64,000 nucleotides of DNA from Planotetraspora sp. A-T 1434 (GCF_025420585.1 NZ_JAOEGB010000035.1:1-64000); one strand, 5' to 3'; shown: positions 51,916-61,651, numbered from the stretch's first letter. A program made the numbers and translations. The notes: generated by a model not told the origin, from the sequence alone.

Positions 51916-52601
51916 CTCGGGTACTCGTCGTCGAGGACGAGGAGTCGTTCTCCGACGCCTTGTCCTACATGCTCCGCAAGGAAGGGTTCGAGGTCGCCGT
52001 GGCGGCCAGCGGCCCCGAGGCGCTGGACACCTTCGACCGCAACGGCGCAGACCTGGTGTTACTCGACCTCATGCTGCCCGGCCTGCCCGGGACGGAGGTG
52101 TGCCGATCGCTGCGGCAGCGGTCCAAGGTCCCGGTGATCATGCTGACCGCCAAGGACAGTGAGATCGACAAGGTCGTGGGCCTGGAGCTGGGCGCCGACG
52201 ACTATGTGACCAAGCCGTTCTCGTCACGTGAGCTGGTGGCCCGCATCCGGGCCGTGCTGCGGCGGCAGGGCGACGTGGAGGAGCTGGAGTCCGCGATCCT
52301 CGCCGCGGGCCCGGTCCGGATGGACGTCGACCGGCATATCGTGGCCGTCCGAGGCCAGCAGGTGCAGTTGCCGCTGAAGGAGTTCGAGCTGCTGGAGGTG
52401 CTGCTCCGCAACGCCGGCCGGGTGCTGACCCGCGGCCAGCTCATCGACCGAGTCTGGGGCGCCGACTACGTCGGGGACACCAAGACGCTCGACGTCCACG
52501 TGAAGCGGTTGCGGGCCAAGGTCGAGTCCGACCCGTCCAACCCGCGCTGCATCCTCACCGTCCGCGGTCTGGGCTACAAGTTCGACCCCGCCGAGGAATG
52601 A
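51912..52601 (+). CDS. regX3: phosphate response regulator RegX3
   Basis: 229 residues. Receiver with VVEDEESFSDAL, phosphoacceptor Asp52 (LVLLDLMLPGLPG) and Lys in MLTAKDSEIDK; OmpR-type DNA-binding domain (LPLKEFELLEVLLRNAGRVL, VWGADYVGDTKTLDVHVKRL). Activates phosphate-starvation genes. Coupled to senX3 by overlapping GTGA. Confidence 0.95.
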   Translation: MTRVLVVEDEESFSDALSYMLRKEGFEVAVAASGPEALDTFDRNGADLVLLDLMLPGLPGTEVCRSLRQRSKVPVIMLTAKDSEIDKVVGLELGADDYVTKPFSSRELVARIRAVLRRQGDVEELESAILAAGPVRMDVDRHIVAVRGQQVQLPLKEFELLEVLLRNAGRVLTRGQLIDRVWGADYVGDTKTLDVHVKRLRAKVESDPSNPRCILTVRGLGYKFDPAEE

Positions 52602-52688
52602 CCTGACCGCCGGCCGAGGTTGGCGAGCCGAGCTCACGAGCCGAACCTCATGACCCCAATCTCACAAGCCGAGCTTCACAAGCCACGT

Positions 52689-52734
52689 CGAAACCCGTGT
52701 CCGGTACGGCATGCCGTACCGGACACGGGTTTCG
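52689..52734. terminator. 46-bp perfect palindrome, bidirectional terminator
   Basis: The whole 46 bp equals its own reverse complement (arms with AAACCCGTGTCCGG). It lies between regX3 and the convergent lpqE-like gene. Confidence 0.85.
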
Positions 52735-52740
52735 GCCTGT

Positions 52741-53376
52741 CTAGGCGGCGGGGGTCGCCGAGCCTGAGGGCGTCGGGGCGGGCGTGACGCCCGTGGCCGG
52801 GGCGCTGGGCGACGAGATCGGGGCGCTCGGGCTCGCGGCCGGCTGCGCGGCCGGGGGCAGTGTGGCGAACTCGCGGCTTCGCGTGACGACCGGCACCGAC
52901 AGCGCGATGTCGCCGGCGTTCTTGAACTGCAGCGTCAACTGCAGGCTCTCGCCGCCGCGCAGAGGCTGCTTGAGACCCTCCACCGTGACACCGGGTGTCT
53001 TGGCCAGGGTGCCGGGCGCCAGCTGGATCGGGCCGGGGGCCTTCACGGAGGTGGCCTGCTGCTCGTTCGACACGATGCCGGTCAGGGCGTCCGGGGTGCC
53101 CGTGCTGTTCACGAGGGTCAGGTAGAGCGGTGCCGAGCCTCCGGCGGCGATCTGGCCGCCCGCGTCCGGCCCGAGGATGAACGCCTGGCTGATCTTGACG
53201 CCGTTCTGGCCGTAGGCCTTGCCCGAGCCGGTGTCCTGGATCAGGACCCCCGCCTCGGTGGGGCTGTACGGGTTGTTGGTGTTGGCGTCGAACCCGGCGC
53301 CACACGCGGCCAGCGCAGGGATGGCGGCCAGGAGCGCGGCAACGGCGATCGCCCTGCGACGGCTGGTGCTGGTCAC
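52741..53376 (-). CDS. lpqE: lipoprotein, LpqE-like
   Basis: 211 residues. Lipobox PALAAC gives a lipid-anchored Cys24. The mature part is a beta domain related to DUF461/PCuAC proteins (GVKISQAFILGPDAGGQIAA, APLYLTLVNSTGTPDALTGI), without the usual copper Met/His ligands visible. The tail is Pro/Ser/Ala-rich. Position beside carD equals LpqE Rv3584 in M. tuberculosis. Confidence 0.8.
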   Translation of the reverse strand: MTSTSRRRAIAVAALLAAIPALAACGAGFDANTNNPYSPTEAGVLIQDTGSGKAYGQNGVKISQAFILGPDAGGQIAAGGSAPLYLTLVNSTGTPDALTGIVSNEQQATSVKAPGPIQLAPGTLAKTPGVTVEGLKQPLRGGESLQLTLQFKNAGDIALSVPVVTRSREFATLPPAAQPAASPSAPISSPSAPATGVTPAPTPSGSATPAA

Positions 53377-53635
53377 GGTTCGAGTTCTCCTTGGTGCGCA
53401 CGTTTATGGGCAGGCTTCAGCCTATCCGCGCCACCTGTCGGTCCGGAGGCGGCTCCCTGGTCACCGAACCCGTAGCAGTGCAGGTCATCCCGTATGTCGA
53501 GAATGGCGATTCATAGAGTTGAGCCGTTGTCAAGCCCCAAAACGAGGCTTTGACCTGCAGTTATGTTCCTTTCACTGTTCCGGGAGGCTGTAACCGCGTG
53601 GTACTCTGGAGTACAGCGGAAGGGGTACTCGTCAC

Positions 53636-54118
53636 ATGACTTTCCAGGTCGGCGACACTGTCGTCTACCCCCACCATGGGGCTGCTCGGATCGAGGCCAT
53701 CACGACCCGAACCATCAAGGGTGAGGAAAAGACCTACTTGGTGCTGAAGGTCGACAAGGGCGACCTCACTGTCCAGGTGCCAGCTGAGAATGCCGAGCTC
53801 GTCGGTGTACGCGACGTCGTCGGCCAAGAAGGGCTCGAGCGCGTTTTCGACGTGTTGCGCATGCCGCACACGGAGGAGCCCACCAACTGGTCCCGCCGCT
53901 ACAAGGCCAACCTGGAGAAGCTGGCGTCCGGCGACGTCAACAAGGTGGCCGAGGTCGTTCGCGACCTGTGGCGACGCGATAAGGAGCGCGGGCTGTCCGC
54001 GGGTGAGAAGCGGATGCTGGCCAAGGCGCGGCAGATACTGGTCAGTGAGCTCGCGCTGGCCGAGAAGACCAACGAGGACAAGGCCGAGGCCTTGCTCGAT
54101 GAGGTGCTCAACTCCTGA
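53636..54118 (+). CDS. carD: CarD-family RNA polymerase-binding regulator
   Basis: 160 residues. N-terminal RNAP-interaction domain ([36 protein letters not shown]) and helical DNA-binding C-domain ([18 protein letters not shown]). CarD stabilises open promoter complexes, notably at rRNA promoters, and is essential in mycobacteria. The 259-bp upstream region holds TACTCT and GTACT motifs near 53602-53632 that may be its promoter. Confidence 0.95.
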   Translation: MTFQVGDTVVYPHHGAARIEAITTRTIKGEEKTYLVLKVDKGDLTVQVPAENAELVGVRDVVGQEGLERVFDVLRMPHTEEPTNWSRRYKANLEKLASGDVNKVAEVVRDLWRRDKERGLSAGEKRMLAKARQILVSELALAEKTNEDKAEALLDEVLNS

Positions 54119-54135
54119 ACACGACATCGCCAAGG

Positions 54136-54591
54136 GTGGGCATCGGAGTCGATGTCCACCCTTTCGCGTCTGGCAGGGAGCTTCATCTGGCCGGCCTGCA
54201 CTGGCCCGGTGAGACCGGGCTCGCGGGGCATTCGGATGGCGACGCCGCCGCGCACGCGTGCTGCGACGCTCTGCTCTCGGCGGCCGGCCTGGGGGACCTC
54301 GGCGGGCTCTTCGGCACCTCCGACCCCCGCTGGGCGGGCGCCTCGGGCGTCGCGCTCCTGGAGGAGACGGCCCGGCAGGTGCGGGCCGCCGGGTTCGAGA
54401 TCGGCAACGTGGCCGTCCAGGTCATCGGAAACCGCCCCAAGCTGGCGCCTCGCCGTGCAGAGGCGGAGAAGGCGCTGGGGGCCGCCATAGGCGCTCCTGT
54501 GAGTGTGAGCGCCACCACGACGGACGGCCTGGGTCTCACCGGACGCGGAGAAGGCGTCGCGGCCATGGCAACCGCCCTGGTCTTTCAGTGA
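54136..54591 (+). CDS. ispF: 2-C-methyl-D-erythritol 2,4-cyclodiphosphate synthase
   Basis: 151 residues. Metal ligands in [10 protein letters not shown] (Asp6, His8) and the loop [39 protein letters not shown] near the C-terminus. Fifth step of the non-mevalonate isoprenoid pathway. The 17-bp gap after carD leaves no room for ispD, which usually stands between them in actinobacteria. Confidence 0.95.
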   Translation: MGIGVDVHPFASGRELHLAGLHWPGETGLAGHSDGDAAAHACCDALLSAAGLGDLGGLFGTSDPRWAGASGVALLEETARQVRAAGFEIGNVAVQVIGNRPKLAPRRAEAEKALGAAIGAPVSVSATTTDGLGLTGRGEGVAAMATALVFQ

Positions 54592-54786
54592 ATGACTCGG
54601 TCCAAACGGACATGTCAACCGCAATGCGGCCAGAAGCGTCTCATTAGCACGTGGGCGGCGGCTCGAAACCTGGCGCGGAAACGGGTCGCCGCCCTCTGTC
54701 TTTTTCTTTTGCTGGACGCATATTTCCCCGATGTGGGGTAGCCCACCTTCTGAGAGTGAAGGGGTCACCCTCAACGGGAGGTCGAT

Positions 54787-55056
54787 ATGACAATCGAGTC
54801 CATTCTCGGCGCCATCATCATCGGTGCGATCATCGGTGCTCTGGGACGTCTGATCCTGCCGGGCCGGCAGCCGATCGGCTGGATTCTGACCGTCGTCGTC
54901 GGCATCGTCGCGGCGCTGATCGGAACCGCCCTCGCGCAGGTGCTCGGCGTGAAGACCACCCCCGGCATCGACTGGATCGAACTGGTCATGCAGGTGGTGC
55001 TGGCGATCGTCGGTGTCGGCCTCGTCGCCGGTCTCCGTGGTCGAACGCGTGTATGA
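54787..55056 (+). CDS. GlsB/YeaQ/YmgE-family membrane protein
   Basis: 89 residues with three membrane segments (SILGAIIIGAIIGALGRLIL, WILTVVVGIVAALIGTALAQ, LVMQVVLAIVGVGLVAGL) and the GRLxLPGRQ-xG-W signature of transglycosylase-associated/stress membrane proteins. Function unknown. GGGAGG precedes the ATG. A terminator follows at 55096. Confidence 0.9.
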   Translation: MTIESILGAIIIGAIIGALGRLILPGRQPIGWILTVVVGIVAALIGTALAQVLGVKTTPGIDWIELVMQVVLAIVGVGLVAGLRGRTRV

Positions 55057-55095
55057 GGCTGACGCAGGCGGTCACCCGCCCGCGTCCTAGCCCAA

Positions 55096-55143
55096 GAGGA
55101 AAGGCCCGGACGATCCTCCCCTGGACCGTCCGGGCCTTTCCTC
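55096..55143 (+). terminator. Rho-independent terminator
   Basis: GAGGAAAGGCCCGGACG pairs with CGTCCGGGCCTTTCCTC; a 14-base internal loop. Confidence 0.85.
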
Positions 55144-55293
55144 ATGCCCCTGCTCTTTCACCCGCGCCAGGCGCTTGGCCCGGCTCACCTCGGCCTGTCC
55201 CGGGGCGCCTGCCACGCTGACGGCGCCCCCTGCCACCTTCGGCGCGGCTGGGCGTTCTGTGTATACAGCTCGGTGGCGTGGGCGTTCTATGTA

Positions 55294-57378
55294 TCAGCTC
55301 GGCGGGCGTGGGGTGCTTCGCATGCGGCCGGACGGCGGTGCCAGCGGCACCCCGTCTTCGGTGCTGGTGTTGCTGGTACTGGCGCTGGTGCCGGTGGGAG
55401 CGTCGTCGGCGGCAGGAGTTCCGGCCCCCGAGCCGTACGGCTGCCGCCGCGTCGCGCTCCGCTCGTCCGGGTCGGCCGCCTCGGCGGCGTGTGCGGGGTC
55501 GGGGGCAGACGCGGGGTCGGCAGTGTGGGCGGGGTCGGCAGTGTGGGCGTGGGCCGGTTTGGGGACGTCACGGATCTGCCGCATCGGCTGCGTGTCGACC
55601 CCCGTCTCGTCCACGTGCGAGCTCTCGTCCACGTGCGAGCTCTCGTCCGTCTCCGAGTGCTCGTCCGTCTCCGAGTGCTCGCTCGTCTCCGAGTGGGCCG
55701 TCTCGGAGCCCTGGTCCGTTTCCGAGCCGGCGGAGGCTTCCGGAGAGCCGGATTCCAGCGCTGAGGTGGCCGTTGGGGTCTCCGAAGCGCCTTCGGCACC
55801 GCCGGCCGGCGATGCGGCCTCTTCCGCAGCAGGCGCGGGTTCCGGAGCGTCGGCATGCGGCTTCGCACCCGGGGTGTTGGGAGCGTCGGCATCCGGCTCC
55901 GAGGCGGTTGCCGGGGCTTCTGGGACTTCCGGACGCGGCTGAGAGTAGCGGCGGGCGATCTCTTCGGCGGCCTCGCCGTACCGTCTCGACAGCTCCGCGG
56001 ACGCCTCGTCCGAGGCTGCGACGATCGGTACGGCGGTGCCCGGCTGATCCTCTTCGCGGGACGGCTCGGTTCCCGCGGCGGTCTCAGGGCTGCGATCACG
56101 TCCCGAAAGGCTGTCCTGGTCACCCAGGGGCTCCGCTTCGGCGACAGGCGTGCTCTTCCCGGTGGCAGAAGACGCTTCCTCCTGCGCGGGGGTCTCTCCG
56201 GGCCCCTTGGGACGGGGGTGGACGAGCACATCCCCCGTGTGGGGGCGGACGAAATCGCCCCAGCGGATGGGACGGTTCCGCCTCGGGGTGGTCGGCCGAG
56301 CGGGCTCCGACGGTGGCGGGAGAGTGCCCAGTGGCGGAAGCTCGTCCACCGGCGGCGTCTGGGGAGCCGCCGTCGGAGGAACCACCGGCATGACGTCGGG
56401 CTCGGCAGCCCCGGAGTCAGCAGACGGCGCGTAGTCGTCGTCGGACTCCGTGCCAACGAGCGGCCTGCCGGGCGCCGATCCGCCGCCCACACGAGGGGCG
56501 GTCTCCGGGTCGGCGGCGCCCACGCCGCTTCCGCCGGTTTCGGATTGGGTGCTTGGACGGGGTCGGCCGGTTGCTGAATCCGCGTCCACATGCGGCCGGC
56601 GGGGTTCGGCGTCGGCATCGAGCCCGCCCGAGTCGGTGTCGCGGCCCCCGAACGGCGAGTCCACGTCATGGCCGGACTCGGAGGCCGGGGTGACCGGCAG
56701 CGGCGGGGCGTACTCGGGCGGGGCGACGGTCTCGGCGACCGGGCTGACCGGTAACGGCGGAGCGTAGTCCGGCGGAGCCACGGCCTCGGGCACGACGGTG
56801 TAGGGCGCTGTGGGGCCCTGGGCCGTACCACCCCTGCGAGACTCCCGCTCGCCGTCGAAGGGCACGATCTCACCCGCGTCTCCGACATCGTCAAGGTCGG
56901 CCCTGCTGGCCCGCGCGTGTTTGAGGAGGACGAGCAGCATCCAGAGCCCGAGGGCCAGCATCACCCACGGCAGCAGGGCGACGACGATCGCCGCTTGGCG
57001 CGGGTCGAAAGTGGCACCGGCGGCGGAGGCCACCGTCGCCGCGGCGGCCGCCGCCAGCAGGAGGAGCAGCACGAGGCCCGCCTGCAGCCGCACCAGAAGC
57101 CGCCCGCCGCCCAGAAGCAGCACACTGAGCAGGGCGACGACCAGGAGGGCGTCGAAAGCGGTCGGGTACAGGTAGGCGAGACGTGGTTGCGCGTGGCCGG
57201 TGATGGCGAGGGCGCGCAGGTCGTCGAAGGAGAGCGCGCACGCCGCCCCTGTGAGCACGGCGACGGCGAGGCCGGCGAGGCCGATCGCGAGGCGGCGCAG
57301 CAGCAGCGGGGCGCCTGCGGGCGTAGGTCGGGACGGGCGGGAGGCCATGCCTGCCGCACCGGGGGGAGTCGCGTCCAT
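55294..57378 (-). CDS. DUF2637 membrane protein with long repetitive acidic tail
   Basis: 694 residues. Four membrane segments in the first 180 residues (LAIGLAGLAVAVLTGAACAL; LLVVALLSVLLLGGG; AGLVLLLLLAAAAAATVAS; AIVVALLPWVMLALGLWML) fit DUF2637. The remaining 510 residues are cytoplasmic, low complexity and rich in Pro, Glu and Ser, with 6-residue repeats (SETDEHSETDE, SSHVDESSHVDE). DUF2637 proteins are common on actinobacterial mobile elements but unexplained. The tail may be a tether. Confidence 0.75.
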   Translation of the reverse strand: MDATPPGAAGMASRPSRPTPAGAPLLLRRLAIGLAGLAVAVLTGAACALSFDDLRALAITGHAQPRLAYLYPTAFDALLVVALLSVLLLGGGRLLVRLQAGLVLLLLLAAAAAATVASAAGATFDPRQAAIVVALLPWVMLALGLWMLLVLLKHARASRADLDDVGDAGEIVPFDGERESRRGGTAQGPTAPYTVVPEAVAPPDYAPPLPVSPVAETVAPPEYAPPLPVTPASESGHDVDSPFGGRDTDSGGLDADAEPRRPHVDADSATGRPRPSTQSETGGSGVGAADPETAPRVGGGSAPGRPLVGTESDDDYAPSADSGAAEPDVMPVVPPTAAPQTPPVDELPPLGTLPPPSEPARPTTPRRNRPIRWGDFVRPHTGDVLVHPRPKGPGETPAQEEASSATGKSTPVAEAEPLGDQDSLSGRDRSPETAAGTEPSREEDQPGTAVPIVAASDEASAELSRRYGEAAEEIARRYSQPRPEVPEAPATASEPDADAPNTPGAKPHADAPEPAPAAEEAASPAGGAEGASETPTATSALESGSPEASAGSETDQGSETAHSETSEHSETDEHSETDESSHVDESSHVDETGVDTQPMRQIRDVPKPAHAHTADPAHTADPASAPDPAHAAEAADPDERSATRRQPYGSGAGTPAADDAPTGTSASTSNTSTEDGVPLAPPSGRMRSTPRPPS

Positions 57379-57700
57379 GGCCTTCCGAGCCTACAGAATC
57401 GGTCCGACGATCGATCGTCACTGCGAGATCAGCAGCCTGAAGATCGAGATGGTGCCCCACGGGTCTTCGCCTCATGCGACGCGACGGCCGGCGGACGAAT
57501 CGGAGCAGCACGGAGCGCCATATCGGGCGCTTCGTCAATCGACTCACCTCACCAGCGATAGGTGAGTTAAGCGGTTTCTGCGCTTATGGAGTGACTTATG
57601 GGACCAAAGTGCTAGCCGTAGGAGGCGAGAAGGCAACACCGCTTGCTTCACGGGGCACAAGTAGGCATGTGCTGCGGCATGAGGCGTTAGCCTTGCCTTC
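57379..57700. other. intergenic region before cysS
   Basis: No supported gene. It contains the leaderless -10 of cysS (TAGCCT, 57688-57693). No T-box-like specifier structure was seen. Confidence 0.5.
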
Positions 57701-59095
57701 GTGAGCCTGAACCTCTACGACACCAGCACGCGTACGGTCCGCGAATTCGTTCCGGTCGAGCCCGGCCGGGTCTCGATGTACCTGTGTGGTGCGACCGTTC
57801 AGGCTCCGCCGCACATCGGGCACATCAGGTCCGGCCTCAACTTCGACGTGCTGCGCAGGTGGCTGCTGCGTGAGGGTTACGACGTGACCTTCTGCCGCAA
57901 CGTCACCGACCTCGACGACAAGATCATCCGGGTGGCCTCGGAAGAGGGCGTGCCCTGGTTCGTCGTCTCGGAGCGTAACCAGCGCGCCTTCACCTGGGCG
58001 TACGACCAGCTCGGCTGCCTTCCGCCGACGGTCGAGCCCCGCGCGATGGGCCACGTGCCGGAGATGGTCGAGCTGATGCGGCGGCTGATCGACAAGGGTC
58101 ACGCCTACGTCGCGGGCGGCGACGTCTACTTCGACGTCGTCTCCTACGCCGACCGGTACGGCAAGCTCTCCAACCAGAAGCTCGAGAACATGCGGGCGGC
58201 CGGGGACACCGACACCGACTCGCTCAAGCGCGACCCGCGTGACTTCGCCCTGTGGAAGGGCGCAAAGCCGGGCGAGCCGACCTGGCCCACTCCGTGGGGC
58301 CGGGGCCGTCCCGGCTGGCACCTGGAATGCTCGGCGATGGCCACCAAATATCTCGGCGGCACTTTCGACATCCACGGCGGCGGCGTCGACCTGCTCTTCC
58401 CGCACCACGAGAACGAGATCGCCCAGTCACAGGCGGCGGGCGACGGGTTCGCGCGCTACTGGCTGCACAACGGCATGCTGAAGCTCGGCGGCGAGAAGAT
58501 GAGCAAGTCGCTCGGCAACTCGCTGCTCATCCCGGACATGCTCCGCAAGGTGCGGCCGGTTGAGCTGCGCTACTACCTCGTGGCGGCCCACTACCGCTCG
58601 GCGATCGACTACTCGGAGGAGGCCCTCCAGGAGGCCGCCGCCGGTTACCGGCGCATCGAGGGATTCATCACGCGAGCGGTAGAGGTGATCCACGACGTGG
58701 ACGCGGCGGCGCCGCTGCCGCAGGCGTTCGTGGACGCCATGAACGACGATCTCAACGTGTCCCAGGCGCTGGCCGTGATCCACGAGGTCGTCCGCGAGGG
58801 CAACGTGGCCTTGGCGCACGGCAACAAGGAACAGGTCGCCCGGCTGCTTGCTGAGACGCAGAACATGCTCGACGTGCTCGGCCTCGACCCCCGGTCGGAG
58901 CAGTGGCGCGTGAGCGGCGACTCAGGCCTCCACGAGGTCGTGGAAGCGCTGGTCGCCGTCGCCCTGGAGCAGCGGCAGGCGGCCCGGGCGCGCAGAGACT
59001 ACGCGGCCGCCGACGCGATCCGCGACCAGCTGGCCGCGGCCGGTGTCGTCGTCGAGGACACCCCCCAGGGCCCGCGTTGGGAGCTGGCACGCTAG
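57701..59095 (+). CDS. cysS: cysteine--tRNA ligase
   Basis: 464 residues. [20 protein letters not shown] with the HIGH motif and zinc Cys, HLECSAM zinc ligands, [14 protein letters not shown] and KMSKSLGNS. Charges tRNA-Cys. GTG 57701 has TAGCCT 7 nt upstream (leaderless). This is the protein-synthesis enzyme rather than MshC: the C-terminal anticodon domain ([20 protein letters not shown]) is present. Confidence 0.95.
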   Translation: MSLNLYDTSTRTVREFVPVEPGRVSMYLCGATVQAPPHIGHIRSGLNFDVLRRWLLREGYDVTFCRNVTDLDDKIIRVASEEGVPWFVVSERNQRAFTWAYDQLGCLPPTVEPRAMGHVPEMVELMRRLIDKGHAYVAGGDVYFDVVSYADRYGKLSNQKLENMRAAGDTDTDSLKRDPRDFALWKGAKPGEPTWPTPWGRGRPGWHLECSAMATKYLGGTFDIHGGGVDLLFPHHENEIAQSQAAGDGFARYWLHNGMLKLGGEKMSKSLGNSLLIPDMLRKVRPVELRYYLVAAHYRSAIDYSEEALQEAAAGYRRIEGFITRAVEVIHDVDAAAPLPQAFVDAMNDDLNVSQALAVIHEVVREGNVALAHGNKEQVARLLAETQNMLDVLGLDPRSEQWRVSGDSGLHEVVEALVAVALEQRQAARARRDYAAADAIRDQLAAAGVVVEDTPQGPRWELAR

Positions 59096-59116
59096 GCGGG
59101 CCGTACCCTAGAGACC

Positions 59117-60067
59117 ATGGCGGGAAAGGCTTCAGGGAAGCCCTCGAAGAAGCAGGGCCCCACGAGGGGCACCGGTGGCAAGGTGCGGCGTTCCCTGGAG
59201 GGCAAGGGCGCGACGCCCCCTGCGCACATGCGGCACTGGTACAAGGACAAGGCCCGTGCTGAGCGGATCGAGCGTGAGGGCAGCGGCCGGCCTGGCCGCA
59301 CCCCGAGCCGCGCCCGCAAGGAGGACGCGCCCGAGGTCATCGGTGGCCGTAACCCGGTTGTCGAGGCGCTCCGCGCCGGCGTGCCGGCGAATGCCCTGTA
59401 TGTCGCGCAGCGGATCGAGAACGACGACCGCGTGCGGGAGGCCATCAAGATCGCGGCGGATCGCGGCATCGCGCTGCTGGAGGTCTCGCGGGACAAGCTC
59501 GACCGGCTGACGGAGGGCGGCGTCCACCAGGGCATCGGCCTGCAGATCCCGGCGTACGAGTACGCCCATCCCGAGCAGCTCGTCGAGAACGCCCGCGACG
59601 CAGCCGAGGTTCCGCTGATCGTCGCACTGGACGGTGTGACCGACCCGCGCAACCTGGGCGCGATCGCCCGTTCGGCCACCGCGTTCGGCGCTCACGGGCT
59701 TCTCGTGCCGTCGCGTCGCTCCGCCGGAGTCACCGCCGGTGCCTGGAAGACCTCGGCGGGAACGCTGGCCAACCTGCCGGTCGCGCGGGCGGCGAACCTG
59801 ACCCAGACGCTCCAGGCGTACCGCGAGGACGGCCTGTTCGTCATCGGCCTCGACGGCACCGCCACGCTCGATGTCGCCGATGTGGAGCTCGCGACCGAGC
59901 CGCTGGTCGTGGTCGTCGGCTCGGAGGGCAAGGGCCTGTCCCGTCTCGTCCGCGAAGCCTGTGACCAGGTCGTCCGCATCCCGATGAACGCGGCGGCCGA
60001 GTCGCTCAACGCCGGAGTGGCCGCCGGGATCGCGCTCTACGAGGTCGCCCGCCACCGCCGCCGGTGA
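59117..60067 (+). CDS. rlmB: 23S rRNA (guanosine-2'-O)-methyltransferase, RlmB/TrmH family
   Basis: 316 residues. A basic disordered start (about 1-75), SpoU substrate-binding domain ([14 protein letters not shown]), and the SPOUT knot motifs [35 protein letters not shown] and [20 protein letters not shown]. Methylates the 23S rRNA P-loop guanosine. TACCCT 7 nt before the ATG. Partner of cysS as in Rv3579-Rv3580. Confidence 0.94.
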   Translation: MAGKASGKPSKKQGPTRGTGGKVRRSLEGKGATPPAHMRHWYKDKARAERIEREGSGRPGRTPSRARKEDAPEVIGGRNPVVEALRAGVPANALYVAQRIENDDRVREAIKIAADRGIALLEVSRDKLDRLTEGGVHQGIGLQIPAYEYAHPEQLVENARDAAEVPLIVALDGVTDPRNLGAIARSATAFGAHGLLVPSRRSAGVTAGAWKTSAGTLANLPVARAANLTQTLQAYREDGLFVIGLDGTATLDVADVELATEPLVVVVGSEGKGLSRLVREACDQVVRIPMNAAAESLNAGVAAGIALYEVARHRRR

Positions 60068-60116
60068 TTTCACCGTGACGGTACGGCCCGCGGACCACTA
60101 AACTCGTAGGCGATGT

Positions 60117-60192
60117 GCCGCCTTAGCTCAATCGGCAGAGCATCTGTCTTGTAAACAGAAGGTCTGGGGTTCGATTCCCCAAGGCGGCTCCA
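60117..60192 (+). tRNA. tRNA-Thr(UGU)
   Basis: 76 nt cloverleaf. Acceptor GCCGCCT/AGGCGGC with discriminator U and encoded CCA; anticodon loop CTTGTAA gives UGU; T-arm TGGGGTTCGATTCCCCA. Nucleotides 60148-60189 recur at 61432-61473 with one change, so it is an attachment site. Confidence 0.95.
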
Positions 60193-60195
60193 AGG

Positions 60196-60231
60196 CCAAA
60201 GGCCCCTCGCGATCATCGCAGGGGCCTTTGG
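60196..60231 (+). terminator. terminator after tRNA-Thr
   Basis: CCAAAGGCCCCT (60196-60207) pairs with AGGGGCCTTTGG (60220-60231). Confidence 0.85.
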
Positions 60232-60312
60232 AGTACGTCTGGCATGGGTGATCGCCCGAGCTAGGCGAAGGGCCGTCAGAGGGTGAACCAAAATTCACTC
60301 GTAATGAGCTGA

Positions 60313-60953
60313 TCAGTCGTCGGCCAGTGCCGCTCGCCAATCGTTGAACCGGGATCGGAGCAACCGGACCTTGGGCTCAGTCAAGCCGTACGCGAGGAAT
60401 TCGCCGTCCGGGTAGAGCTCCAGGGCGGAAAGCATCTGGGCGAAGACGGCTCGGTCGAAGCCGAGATCGCGGGACGCGGCGAGATCGAGCAGTTGTTCGC
60501 GGGTGAACCGGCCGGTGGATAGGAAGGCGTCGACGTCTATGAAGTCGCGGACTTCGGCTCGGGTGAACAGGGCTTCGACCTTGCCACCCGCGACATCGTC
60601 GAGGTGGACGACCGGGCCGATCTCCATGGTGACCGGTGGGTGCGAGCGGAGATCGGCGGCCAGTTCCACCTTGCTGGTCCGGCCCGTTGCGAGCTCGGAG
60701 ACGCTGAGCCGCACGAACTGGGGGCTGTCGACGTCAACCTTGATCGCCAGGCCGTGTTCGATATAGGCGTCGCAGATCTTCGCGACTCCCTCGGAGAAGT
60801 CGTCGCGCACGCTGGAGGTGAACAGGTCGATGTCCTCGCTGGGCCGTTCGAGCACGCCGTGAGCTTGTACGGCGTAGCCACCCGCCAGGGCGAACCCGTG
60901 ATCGGCGGCTGCCGTCAGGCGATGCCGGCCAGACGACGGTGGAAGTCGTCCAT
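60313..60953 (-). pseudogene. AbiEii/AbiGii-type nucleotidyltransferase toxin, N-terminal frameshift
   Basis: ATG 60953 (MDDFHRRLAGIA) meets a stop after one missing base near 60918-60920. The other frame continues LTAADHGFALAGGYAVQAHG and then SEDIDLFTSSVRDD, the GG and DxD motifs of the nucleotidyltransferase. The remainder to 60313 is intact, about 180 residues from GTG 60855, but a start there omits the GG motif. Such toxins modify tRNA or other RNA with nucleotides. Probably inactive, or a sequencing error. ATG overlaps the upstream partner stop (TGATG). Confidence 0.75.
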
Positions 60954-61273
60954 CAGGCGGCTTGACGCTGCAGCTCGGGGAACTGGTCGAGCCACAGAGC
61001 GCGGACGCGGGGGGGCAGGACCAATTCGGGCCAGAGCTTGCGCAGGAGCGAGGCGTTGAGGAAGCGTCGCAGGTCGTCAGGAGTGGCGCTTTCCCGGATC
61101 ACCCGCATGTACAGCAGTCGCGCATCGGCGATCTGGTCTAGGTGGTAGCGGCGCTCCGGCCCCCAATCGAGATGTCTGGGCAGCATGACGACGCCCTCGA
61201 CCGGCCCGGTGAGCTCTTCCAGAGTCGCGGGAACGACGTAAGGGCGGAGCGCTCCGTATCCCCTGGCGTCCAT
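60953..61273 (-). CDS. partner protein of the AbiEii-like toxin (probable antitoxin)
   Basis: 106 residues (MDARGYGALRPYVVPATLEE; PRHLDWGPERRYHLDQIADA; LPPRVRALWLDQFPELQRQA). No DNA-binding motif is obvious. Its stop overlaps the toxin start by TGATG, the layout of two-gene toxin systems. Antitoxin role is inferred from position and recalled co-occurrence. Confidence 0.65.
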   Translation of the reverse strand: MDARGYGALRPYVVPATLEELTGPVEGVVMLPRHLDWGPERRYHLDQIADARLLYMRVIRESATPDDLRRFLNASLLRKLWPELVLPPRVRALWLDQFPELQRQAA

Positions 61274-61315
61274 GCCTCCAGTGTGACCGATTCTGCGCTG
61301 ATCGTCAGGTCGATC

Positions 61316-61335
61316 TTGCTAACGCGGTTGCTAAC
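61316..61335. repeat. TTGCTAAC direct repeat, possible arm site
   Basis: Two copies with a 12-bp period, about 100 bp inside the right att of the tRNA-Thr islet. Confidence 0.5.
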
Positions 61336-61431
61336 AACAGCCCTGGACGGGCATGGACGGTGCCGGAGCGATGCACCTCTGAAAAGGAGCTGAGATGCGC
61401 GCATGGACGGCGGTGGACGACCTTGATTCTG

Positions 61432-61473
61432 CTTGTAAACAGAAGGTCTGGGGTTCGATTCCCCAGGGCGGCT
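61432..61473 (+). repeat. tRNA-Thr 3' fragment (attachment-site copy)
   Basis: 42 nt equal to 60148-60189 of tRNA-Thr except one base in the acceptor 3' strand. No 5' half is present. A terminator-like stem (61483-61520) follows, as after the intact tRNA. Confidence 0.9.
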
Positions 61474-61482
61474 CTGATGTAG

Positions 61483-61520
61483 AAGGCCCCTGAACCAGCG
61501 GTTTCGCGGTCAGGGGCCTT
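61483..61520 (+). terminator. terminator-like stem after tRNA-Thr fragment
   Basis: AAGGCCCCTGA pairs with TCAGGGGCCTT. It resembles the terminator at 60196 and may be the original tRNA-Thr terminator displaced by the islet. Confidence 0.75.
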
Positions 61521-61556
61521 GTGCTTTCGAAGGTCATCTGGTCTCTTTGCTGTCTT

Positions 61557-61579
61557 TGGGAGCCACCCTGGGAGCCACC
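61557..61579. repeat. TGGGAGCCACC direct repeat, possible arm site
   Basis: Two copies with a 12-bp period. The core GGGAGCCAC pair recurs at 63432-63452. Together they could mark the two ends of a further element (about 61474-63455). Confidence 0.5.
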
Positions 61580-61651
61580 CGCTTCCGTTGCCCCAGCAGA
61601 GCGCCGGAAGCGGACCGTACGGCGTAGCCGCCGAATTGTTCTCATAGGGAT

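Larger units (their letters stand above)
60148..61473. mobile_element. small genomic islet in tRNA-Thr with toxin-antitoxin-like cargo
   Basis: Bounded by the tRNA-Thr 3' part (60148-60189) and a 42-nt copy with one mismatch (61432-61473). The cargo is an AbiEii-like pair. A paired repeat GTTGCTAAC (61315-61335) near the right end resembles the arm sites of the tRNA-Gly island. No integrase remains. Confidence 0.7.

Noticed and set aside
57379-57700. T-box riboswitch before cysS
   Set aside because: The cysS mRNA appears leaderless and no T-box sequence or terminator/antiterminator pair was found.
57474-57704. 76-codon plus-strand ORF before cysS
   Set aside because: Covers the cysS promoter, basic low-information sequence, no homologue recalled.
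61432-61473. Second tRNA-Thr gene
   Set aside because: Lacks the whole 5' half; an att copy.
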